Of a stretch of 64,000 bases of DNA, positions 7,300 through 14,673 are shown in pieces. The notes below the pieces were generated by a model that saw only the letters and a program-made list of their open reading frames with translations, ran no database searches and was not told where the DNA came from. Source of the DNA: Sphingomonas chungangi (GTDB lineage: Bacteria > Pseudomonadota > Alphaproteobacteria > Sphingomonadales > Sphingomonadaceae). Made by a program: the position numbers and the translations under genes. Each line of letters opens with the position of its first letter. The stretch's first letter is position 1. The stretch lies in contig NZ_JACEIB010000007.1 of NCBI RefSeq assembly GCF_013778325.1, positions 1-64,000 of the forward strand, in the 5' to 3' direction.

Positions 7300-9312
7300 T
7301 TACTCCGCCGCGATCTCCGGCCTGGCATCGTTCGCCGCTGTCGCCGTCGGCGTGCCGAGCATCGCCATGCCCTTCTCGCTCAGCAGCATGCCTATCAGCG
7401 CCTGCATCGCGCCGCCGCTCTGGCCGGCTTCGCCGCCGCCGGTGCTGATCTGCACCCTCGGCACGATGTCGACGCCGGATTTCTCCAGCGCATCGGCCAG
7501 CCGCTCGATCACCTGGCGGGTCAGCTGGTACTGCGCGCCGCCGGACGCCGCCGCCTGCTTCTCGATCGTCTCGGCGGTGGCGAGGCCGGTGCGGGTGATC
7601 CGTTCGGCCTCCGCGCCCGCGAGCGCCACGACCTTCGCCGCCTCGCCCTCGCCGAGCAGGCGGGTGCGATCGGCCTCCGCCTTGGCGAGCGTGCGGGTCT
7701 GCTCGGCATCCTGCGTCGCGCGCTTCAGCGCCGCCTTGCCCTGGTTCTCCTGCACCGTGATCGAGAGTTCGGATTCGGTGATCGAGGTCTGCTGGTGCGC
7801 GCGCGCTTCCGCCTCGCGCAGCGCCTTCTCGCTTTCGGCGGCGATGCGCTGCTTCTCATAGGTGGCGACGCGCTCCTCCGCGACCTGCCGCTCACGCAGC
7901 TGCTGGAGCACCTTCTCGATCTGGTCGTTGCCGGCGGCCGCGCGCGGCGTGCCGATCAGCACCTCCTGCAGCTCGAGATTGTAGTTGCTGAACTTCGCCC
8001 GCATCTCCTGCCCGGCATGTTCCTGGATGTCCGAGCGTTCCTGCAGCAGCTCGATCAGCGTCTTCCTCTGCGCGATATTCTTGAAATAGGCCGAGACCAT
8101 CGGATCGAGCGTCTGCTCGACCAGCTTCTTGATGTCGCCGAAGCGCTGGATGACGAGCGGCGCCTTGCGATAGTCGATATGCACCACGACGCTGAGCGGC
8201 AGGGTCGGCTCGAACGCATCCTTGGTGATCAGCGACACTTCGGAGAGGTTCTCGTCGAGCTTGTGCTGGCCGGTCGTGTCCTGATCCCACTTCAGGATGA
8301 AGTTGGTGGTCGGCACGATCACGATCTTGCCGGCATAGGTGTTGAACGCATATTTGCCCGGCAGCAGCGGCTCGCTCCACACGCCGCGCGTGCCCCGATC
8401 GACGAGCTCGCCGTGGCGATAGTCGTCGCCCGACGTGTCGGTGCCGCTGGCGCCGGTATAGCTGATCACCACGCCGACATGGCCGACCTCGATCACCGTC
8501 TTGGCGACCATCTCGACGGTCGCGAACAGGCGGTTGATGAAGTAGCTGCCCTCGACGAGCACCTGCAGCTGACGGCCGCGACGGCCGCCCGCCGCGATGA
8601 ACTTCTCGGGATCCTGGAAGCTGTTGTGGAAAGTGGCGCCGCTCGCCTGATCGGTGCCGACCTCGGGCGCGATGATCTGGTCGGCGGTGAGCGCCGGGCC
8701 GTCATGCACCGTCACGATGCCGATCTGATCGGTCGAATCCTTGATCACGACCGCGCCGAAACCCTGCCTCTGCTCGATGACGCTCTGCATCTCGGCGAAC
8801 AGCGCCTCGTCGGCGCGCTCCAGCATCAGGCCATAGATATGCTCGCGCGTGATGATCACGAACTGGGCGAGGTTGATGGCATAGGTGCCTTCGCGCAGGA
8901 TCGTGCGCTGCGGGCCCTTCTGGCCGCCATTGGCGAGGAAGGCGCGCACGTCGAGGAAATCGGCGGTCGCCGCGTTGCTGGCGAGCGTCTGGGTCGGGCC
9001 CAAGGGCGCACCGTCGCGGGCGAAGATGTAGCCGATTTGACCTTGCGGAATTGTCACCAGCGGTTGCGAGTGTACGCGGTACTGGAACGGCACGAAGAAA
9101 TGGTAGCCGCCGCGCAGCACGGCGGGCTGGTAGCCAGCCTCGCGGCTGAGCGCGATCAGGCCGCCGTTGATCGAGCCGTTGCGGCTCCACAGCTTCTCGA
9201 CGATGGCGACGCGATTGTTGCCGACGTAGCGGACCATGCGTGAGAGGGTGAAAAGAAAGACGACGACGAGGGCCACGACAGCCGCAGCGCCGAGCACATA
9301 CATGTTTGTCAT
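7300..9312 (-). CDS. Flotillin-like SPFH/band 7 membrane protein
   Basis: The protein has 670 residues, long for a bacterial flotillin (about 500). A single N-terminal membrane segment lies at residues 4-22. An SPFH/band 7 region follows (about 300-480, with LSVVVHIDYRKAP and FKNIAQRKTLIELLQERSD), then an Ala/Glu-rich coiled coil (about 490-620) typical of flotillins (EKQRIAAESEKALREAEARA, AEADRTRLLGEGEA). Ahead of the SPFH region are apparently four diverged repeats of the form IG.V...G....L.EG.Y.IN, at about 31-90, 91-155, 195-270 and 276-336. It probably scaffolds membrane microdomains. No NfeD partner is adjacent. The start at 9312 is uncertain by three codons. Confidence 0.82.
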   Translation of the reverse strand: MTNMYVLGAAAVVALVVVFLFTLSRMVRYVGNNRVAIVEKLWSRNGSINGGLIALSREAGYQPAVLRGGYHFFVPFQYRVHSQPLVTIPQGQIGYIFARDGAPLGPTQTLASNAATADFLDVRAFLANGGQKGPQRTILREGTYAINLAQFVIITREHIYGLMLERADEALFAEMQSVIEQRQGFGAVVIKDSTDQIGIVTVHDGPALTADQIIAPEVGTDQASGATFHNSFQDPEKFIAAGGRRGRQLQVLVEGSYFINRLFATVEMVAKTVIEVGHVGVVISYTGASGTDTSGDDYRHGELVDRGTRGVWSEPLLPGKYAFNTYAGKIVIVPTTNFILKWDQDTTGQHKLDENLSEVSLITKDAFEPTLPLSVVVHIDYRKAPLVIQRFGDIKKLVEQTLDPMVSAYFKNIAQRKTLIELLQERSDIQEHAGQEMRAKFSNYNLELQEVLIGTPRAAAGNDQIEKVLQQLRERQVAEERVATYEKQRIAAESEKALREAEARAHQQTSITESELSITVQENQGKAALKRATQDAEQTRTLAKAEADRTRLLGEGEAAKVVALAGAEAERITRTGLATAETIEKQAAASGGAQYQLTRQVIERLADALEKSGVDIVPRVQISTGGGEAGQSGGAMQALIGMLLSEKGMAMLGTPTATAANDARPEIAAE

Positions 9313-9380
9313 CTGGGGAAGGTGTCCTTCGGACCTCTAGACGAGCGCTCTATTTGCGCTCGCAGCATATTTACGCCTGT

Positions 9381-10037
9381 TCAATCTCCGCTGCTAGAGA
9401 AATCGGAAGGCCCGTGGCGCAGCTCGACATAGCGGGCGACGGCTTGTGCATCCGCCAATTTCCGATCGCCCTGCGCGCGGTTCAAGTCGCGAAGCGCATC
9501 TTGAAGATGGTCGAGCGCGCGAGTCGCGGTGGCGGCGATCTCCTCGCGCTGGCCGGGCGCAGCGGTGGACAAGGCGGCGGCGGAGGTGCGCACGACATCG
9601 TCCAGATCGGCGGCTAGGGCGCGATAGCAGGGATCGCCATGATCCCAATGCGCCGCCTTCAACGCTGAAAGGATTGTATCGGCCTGCGCGCCGAACAGGC
9701 CCCGGCCTTGCGCCGCCGATCGCGAGAGTTGCTGTCCGGACAGGCGCGCACCGGCCAGCGGGTGCCGCCTCCGCCGCGCACGCAGCAGGGGATCGATCGC
9801 CGCGGCGGCCAGCGAGGCTGCGAGGCCGGCCAGCGCATAGATCGCCAGGAACGCCCCGCTGAACGGCAGCGCGTGGCGGAGCATCGCCTCTGCATCCCTG
9901 GGCATCACCAGCAGCGTATCGACGACCAGCGCGACCAGATAGGCCGGCACCACGACATGCAAGAACGCGCCGGCGACCAGCTTCCAGGGCAGGATCGGCC
10001 GGTCGTCCCCCGGCGGAATCGCATCATCATGCGGCAC
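9381..10037 (-). CDS. Hypothetical two-helix membrane protein
   Basis: The frame encodes 218 residues from a GTG start. Two hydrophobic segments (about residues 18-45, LVAGAFLHVVVPAYLVALVV, and 58-85) are followed by a basic stretch (RARRRRH) and a long, mainly helical, polar C-terminal half. I recognise no family. It is divergent from the adenylate cyclase gene across about 100 bp and lies 68 bp before the flotillin start on the same strand, so it could be co-transcribed with flotillin. It might be an inner-membrane protein with a cytoplasmic helical domain. Confidence 0.6.
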   Translation of the reverse strand: MPHDDAIPPGDDRPILPWKLVAGAFLHVVVPAYLVALVVDTLLVMPRDAEAMLRHALPFSGAFLAIYALAGLAASLAAAAIDPLLRARRRRHPLAGARLSGQQLSRSAAQGRGLFGAQADTILSALKAAHWDHGDPCYRALAADLDDVVRTSAAALSTAAPGQREEIAATATRALDHLQDALRDLNRAQGDRKLADAQAVARYVELRHGPSDFSSSGD

Positions 10038-10136
10038 GGCCTCATCATACTCTCAGGCTTCAAAGACTGTCAGCGATTTCATTTCGCTCGCGAAAGCCGC
10101 TCCGCTATGCTCTCCGCGGGCAGGAGGGGCGCTTTC

Positions 10137-12167
10137 GTGCAGCAGGAGCTTGATCGGCATCTCGCCGCGATCCTGGCGCTCGATATCGCCGGCTACAGCC
10201 GCCTGATGAACGCCGACGAGCAGGGCACCCACCGGCGGATGCTCGCGCGGCGCAAGACCGTCATCGATCCGCAGGTGGAGGCGCATCGCGGCCGGGTGGT
10301 GAAGGGCACCGGTGACGGCGTGCTGGCCGAGTTCACCAGCGCCCGCAACGCGATCGGCGCGGCCATCGCCATCCAGTCCGCGCTGGCCGAGGCCAATGGC
10401 GAGGAGCCGGACGTCCCGCCGATGACGGCGCGGATCGGTATCACGATCGGCGACATCATCATCGGCGAGGATGGTGATATCTTCGGCGATGGCGTCAACA
10501 TCGCCGCGCGGCTGGAAGGCAAGGCGCCGGCCGGCGGCATCTGCGTCTCGGGCCGCGCGCTCGACGACCTCCGGCAGGTCGGCGTCCCGTTCGGCGATTT
10601 CGGCGAGATCGCGCTCAAGAATATCGGGCCGCCGGTGCGGGTCTATTGCATCCACCCGGACGCGGCGGCGCGCGGGCGTCCGCCGAAAGATCCGACGAAG
10701 ATGCTGGGCAACGCGATCGGCCGGCGCGCGCTCGTCTTCGGCGGCGCGGGCGTAACGGTTGCCGCCGGCGCCGGACTGCTTGCATGGCACCCGTGGGCGG
10801 CGACTGCCTCCAAGGGCAGCATCGCCGTGCTGCCTTTCGCCAATCTCAGCGGCGATACCAATCAGGCTTATTTCTCCGACGGACTCTCTGAGGAGTTGCG
10901 TGCCGCACTTGCCCGCAACGTCGCGCTCAAAGTGGCAGCGCCGACATCGTCGAACATGTTCAAGAGCGACGACGGCGACGCGCGCTCCATCGCCGGCAAG
11001 CTGGGCGTCGCCTATCTGCTCGAAGGCAGCGTGCGGCGCGAGGACAAGGCGGTGCGCATCGTCGCCGAACTGGTCGACGCCTCGACCGGCTTCACCAGCT
11101 GGTCGCAGACCTTCGATCGCACGATCGACGACATCTTCGCCGTCCAGAGCAGCATCGCCGAGACGGTCGCGGATGCGCTGGCGGTGCACGTCACTCGCAC
11201 ATCCAGCCCCGGCGGCACGCAAGACGTCGCGGCTTACGACGCCTATCTGCGCGGCAAGGCGCTGTTCGATGCCGATATCGACGAGGCATCGGACCGATCG
11301 GCGCTCGACCAGTTCGATCTCGCCACCCAACAGGATTCGAACTTCGCGGCCGCCTTCGCCGCGCGCTCGCGCGTGCTCTCGGCGATCGCCAGCGAATATG
11401 CCGCGCCCGCCGGCACCGCGCAGCTCTACAAGGATGCGATCGCCGCCGCGGAGCGCGCCGTAAGCCTCGCGCCCGATCTTGCCGAAGCGCAGATGGCGCT
11501 CGGCCTCGCCATCTACACCGGGCGGCTCGACGTGAAGGCGGCGCGGCCCGCTTACGACAAGGCGGCGCAGATCGGTGCCGGCGACGCCGATATCCAGCTG
11601 CTCTACGCGGTCTATTGCTCGCGATCCGATCGCTCCGCCGACGCTATCGCCGCGATCCAGCGCGCGACCGATCTTGATCGTCTCAATCCGCGCGTGTTCC
11701 GCGCTGCCGGGCTGGTCCGCTATACCGCGCGGGACTATGCCGCCGCGATCCCGCTGGCGAAGCAGGCGCTGGCGCTCAATCCGACGCTGCGGGTGGCCCA
11801 CGCCAATATCGGCAACGCGCTGCTGATGCAGGGCAAGCTCGCCGAGGCGAAGGCCGCCTATCAGGCCGAACCGCTCGACCTTTCGCGCCTGCCCGGCCTC
11901 GCCATCGTCGCGCGCAAGCTCGGGGATACGGCGGGCGCCAAGGCGGCGATGGACCAGCTGGTGCGCGATCTCGGCGACAGCGCGCTCTACCAGCAGGCGC
12001 AGGTGCTGGCGCAGTGGGGCGACAGGGACGGGGCGATCGCGATGCTCGGCCGGGCGAAGCAGGCGGGCGATTCGGGCCTGCTCATCGCGCCCACCGATCC
12101 GCTGCTCGATCCGGTCCGAAACGATCCCCGATTTTCGCCATTGCTCGGCGGCCTGCACCTGACCTAG
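10137..12167 (+). CDS. Class III adenylate/guanylate cyclase with TolB-like and TPR regions
   Basis: The product has 676 residues. The catalytic domain (about 8-175) keeps both metal-binding aspartates, in LALDIAGYSRLM (D16) and GTGDGVLAEF (D60), and the DIFGDGVNIAARLE motif. A membrane segment lies near 197-216. The next part (SIAVLPFANLSGD, YFSDGLSEEL) is the TolB/FlgO-like region seen in many rhizobial and sphingomonad cyclases, followed by TPR repeats to the end. It should make cAMP or cGMP; the regulating input is unknown. I choose the GTG at 10137 because AGGAGG sits 9 nt before it; an in-frame ATG at 10107 lacks a site. Confidence 0.88.
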   Translation: MQQELDRHLAAILALDIAGYSRLMNADEQGTHRRMLARRKTVIDPQVEAHRGRVVKGTGDGVLAEFTSARNAIGAAIAIQSALAEANGEEPDVPPMTARIGITIGDIIIGEDGDIFGDGVNIAARLEGKAPAGGICVSGRALDDLRQVGVPFGDFGEIALKNIGPPVRVYCIHPDAAARGRPPKDPTKMLGNAIGRRALVFGGAGVTVAAGAGLLAWHPWAATASKGSIAVLPFANLSGDTNQAYFSDGLSEELRAALARNVALKVAAPTSSNMFKSDDGDARSIAGKLGVAYLLEGSVRREDKAVRIVAELVDASTGFTSWSQTFDRTIDDIFAVQSSIAETVADALAVHVTRTSSPGGTQDVAAYDAYLRGKALFDADIDEASDRSALDQFDLATQQDSNFAAAFAARSRVLSAIASEYAAPAGTAQLYKDAIAAAERAVSLAPDLAEAQMALGLAIYTGRLDVKAARPAYDKAAQIGAGDADIQLLYAVYCSRSDRSADAIAAIQRATDLDRLNPRVFRAAGLVRYTARDYAAAIPLAKQALALNPTLRVAHANIGNALLMQGKLAEAKAAYQAEPLDLSRLPGLAIVARKLGDTAGAKAAMDQLVRDLGDSALYQQAQVLAQWGDRDGAIAMLGRAKQAGDSGLLIAPTDPLLDPVRNDPRFSPLLGGLHLT

Positions 12168-12193
12168 GCTTCACTACCACGGAGGGGGACATC

Positions 12194-12517
12194 ATGCGCA
12201 AGATACTCGCCTTGACGACCGGCGTCGTCGCGATCACCACGCTTTCGGCTTTCTCATGCCATCACGACGCGCCGGCCGCGAACGGCAGCGCCGCTGCGGA
12301 CGAATCGCTGGCCAACAATCTCGCCGCCGGCGAGCCGGACGGCAACGCGGCCGGTGTCGAGGAAAATGGCACGGCAACCGCCGACAATGTCGCATCCACC
12401 GAAGTGCCGCGTGTCGCCCACCCCGTCGGCGGCAATCCGGACAACCGCAAGCAGACGGCGACCATGGCACCCGATCGCGGCAACCCCGACAATCGCGGCA
12501 ATCCGGACAACCGCTGA
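12194..12517 (+). CDS. Small exported protein with C-terminal GNPDNR repeats
   Basis: A 107-residue protein with GGAGGGGG 5 nt upstream of the ATG. Residues 1-22 look like a signal peptide (MRKILALTTGVVAITTLSAF) ending before SC, so a lipoprotein is possible although the lipobox is not canonical. The mature part is Ala/Asn/Glu-rich and low complexity. The end holds three copies of GNPDNR, the last two in tandem. I recognise no family. It follows the cyclase gene by 26 bp and may share its transcript. The role is unknown; the composition suggests a disordered periplasmic or surface peptide. Confidence 0.6.
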   Translation: MRKILALTTGVVAITTLSAFSCHHDAPAANGSAAADESLANNLAAGEPDGNAAGVEENGTATADNVASTEVPRVAHPVGGNPDNRKQTATMAPDRGNPDNRGNPDNR

Positions 12518-12528
12518 TCGGGCGCTGT

Positions 12529-13647
12529 TCAGCGCAGCGCCGTCACCGTCGGCGGCGCTGCCATCGCGCGCCTGATCCAGTCGACATATTCTGACACGCG
12601 CGTATAGACGCCGGGCGATCCTGCCTGGGCGCAGCCCTTGCCCCAGCTGACGATGCCGATCTGGACGACGTCCCAGTGGCCGAAGGGGTTGTCGCGCTGC
12701 TCTTCGTCGGTCATCGCCACGAGCGGCCCGCCGCTGTCTCCGGTGCAGGTATCGTGCCCCGGCTTGGCCGCGCAGATGACGTCGGGTGTGATCGATTTGG
12801 CGTAATCCGGAGCCTTCGCGCATGTCGCGTTGGCGACGAGATCGAGCTGCACGCCGTTGAGCACCGTCGAGTAGCTCATGTCGTCACGCGGGATGGTGTT
12901 GCCCCAGCCGAGCGCTTCGTAATGCTGTTGCTGCGTCGCCGTTCGGCCCTTGCCGAGCGCGAGGATGCGGCCACGGGCGCCATAGGGCGTGTCGTAGGTG
13001 GCGGGCATCTTGCGATAAGCCCGCGTAAACAGCTTCGGCACTCCCGTGACCATGCCTTCGAGATCGACCGGATAGGCGCCGTCGGGCGACGGGTTCCCGA
13101 TCGCGACGTGGCGATCGATGTGCAGGAGGGCGATGTCGTTCAGATGCAGCGCATCGTCATAGTCGGCATGGCTGACATAGCGATCGATCAGGTAGCTGGC
13201 GCCCTCATTGGTCGAGAGATCGGTCGATCCCAGCCGGACGCGATAATGATTGGCGAGGCGTATGGGGTTGATGCAGTGGGCGGCAGTCAGCACCCACTCT
13301 TCTGCGATCAGCGTGCCGCCGCAGCGATGCGCCATCTCCCATTGCGGCAGGCCGTGACGCTCCGCATCGCTGTAGATGTAGGGCGAGTAGATCTCCGCCT
13401 GGTAGGTCGCGGCGCCGCGCGGCACCGCATGGCCGCCGATCGTGCCCAGCGGCTTGGGTTCGATGACCGTCACCACCCGTCCGTCGGGCATGATGACCTT
13501 GTGGGGAACGGGGCGCCACGGTGACGGTGTCTGGATGTCCGGGATCGGCAGCGGCGCGTCGTCCGCGGGCGGAGCGGCGGCGGCAGGTCCAGCCACGCAC
13601 AGGGTGCAGCCGATCAGGATCGCGCGAAGGTCGAGCCGCCAGCCCAT
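12529..13647 (-). CDS. Secreted trypsin-like serine protease (S1 family)
   Basis: The 372-residue precursor has an N-terminal signal peptide (LIGCTLCVAGPAAAA) and a complete chymotrypsin-fold catalytic triad: H124 in LTAAHC, D171 in NDIALL and S305 in GDSGGP. IGGHAVPRGAA resembles the activation-site IVGG region of zymogens. Several cysteines (CGG, AAHC, CAKAP, ICAA, CTGDSGG, GKGCAQ) fit the disulfide pattern of the family. It probably acts in the periplasm or outside the cell. AAGGGGCGG precedes the ATG at 13647. It is convergent with the NPDNR gene, with 11 bp between the stops. Confidence 0.9.
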   Translation of the reverse strand: MGWRLDLRAILIGCTLCVAGPAAAAPPADDAPLPIPDIQTPSPWRPVPHKVIMPDGRVVTVIEPKPLGTIGGHAVPRGAATYQAEIYSPYIYSDAERHGLPQWEMAHRCGGTLIAEEWVLTAAHCINPIRLANHYRVRLGSTDLSTNEGASYLIDRYVSHADYDDALHLNDIALLHIDRHVAIGNPSPDGAYPVDLEGMVTGVPKLFTRAYRKMPATYDTPYGARGRILALGKGRTATQQQHYEALGWGNTIPRDDMSYSTVLNGVQLDLVANATCAKAPDYAKSITPDVICAAKPGHDTCTGDSGGPLVAMTDEEQRDNPFGHWDVVQIGIVSWGKGCAQAGSPGVYTRVSEYVDWIRRAMAAPPTVTALR

Positions 13648-13772
13648 CGTGTCCGCCCCTTTGAGTTGTCCCATATCGGCGGATTTCCGCAGGCCCGTCA
13701 ACGACATCCGCCGCAGGGAACGATTCGCCGCGCCATCACTTGAATCGCGCGCATTTCGGGAGGCTCTGAACG

Positions 13773-14672
13773 ATGGCGGCACGCGCCTACTGGCAGGGGC
13801 AGATCAGGCTGGCCCTCGTCTCGATCCCGGTCGAGATCTATTCGGCCACCAAGAGCGGCGCGACCGTCTCCTTCCGCCAGATCCACGAGCCTTCGGGCAA
13901 GCGCATCCACTACGAGAAGGTGGTGGACGGCATCGGCCCGGTCGATGCCGACGAGATCATGAAGGGCTTCGAGTTCGAGAAGGGCGAGTATGTCCTGCTC
14001 GACGAGGCCGAGATCGAGGGCGTCAAGCTGGAGAGCAAGAAGACGCTGGAACTGACCCAGTTCGTCGATGTCGGCGAGATCGATGCGATCTATTACGAGA
14101 AGCCCTATTACGTGGTGCCCGCCGACGATCTCGCCGAGGAAGCGTTCGTCGTACTGCGCGAGGCGTTGCGGCGAGCCAAGAAGATCGGCCTCGGCCAGCT
14201 GGCGCTGAGGGGCCGGGAATATGTCGTCAGCCTCAAGCCGTGCGGGCGCGGCATGGTGCTGGAGACGCTCCGCTACGCCGAGGAGGTCAACAAGGCGGCC
14301 AGCTATTTCCGCGACATTGGCGATGTGAAACCGGACGAGGATCTGCTCGATCTCGCCACCTCGCTGATCGAGAAGAAATCCGGAAAGTTCGACGCCGCCG
14401 AGTTCCACGACCGCTATGTCGATGCGTTGAAGGATCTGATCGATCGCAAGCGCAAGTCCAAGACCGGCAAGGTCAGCCTCGACACGGACGACGACAAGCC
14501 GGCGCGGGGCGGCTCCAACGTCATCGACCTGATGGCGGCGCTCAAGAAGTCGCTCGACAAGCCCGCCAACGATACGAGCGCGGGGAGGACGACGGCGAGC
14601 AAGACGCCCGCGAAGAAAGCTCCGACGAAGAAACCTGCCGCCCGCAAGCCGCCCGCGCGCAAGAGCGCCTGA
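13773..14672 (+). CDS. ku: Non-homologous end-joining protein Ku
   Basis: The 299-residue protein starts ARAYWQGQIRLALVSIPVEIYSA, the bacterial Ku signature, and keeps the Ku core (QIHEPSGKRIHYEK, GYV-like EKGEYVLLDEAE, PYYVVPADD, REYVVSLKP). A Lys/Ala/Pro-rich tail of about 45 residues follows, as in Ku proteins whose C-termini help DNA binding and LigD recruitment. Ku dimers ring double-strand break ends. The stop is 1 bp from the ligD start, so the two form an operon. It is divergent from the protease gene, with about 125 bp between. Confidence 0.96.
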   Translation: MAARAYWQGQIRLALVSIPVEIYSATKSGATVSFRQIHEPSGKRIHYEKVVDGIGPVDADEIMKGFEFEKGEYVLLDEAEIEGVKLESKKTLELTQFVDVGEIDAIYYEKPYYVVPADDLAEEAFVVLREALRRAKKIGLGQLALRGREYVVSLKPCGRGMVLETLRYAEEVNKAASYFRDIGDVKPDEDLLDLATSLIEKKSGKFDAAEFHDRYVDALKDLIDRKRKSKTGKVSLDTDDDKPARGGSNVIDLMAALKKSLDKPANDTSAGRTTASKTPAKKAPTKKPAARKPPARKSA

Positions 14673-14673
14673 C

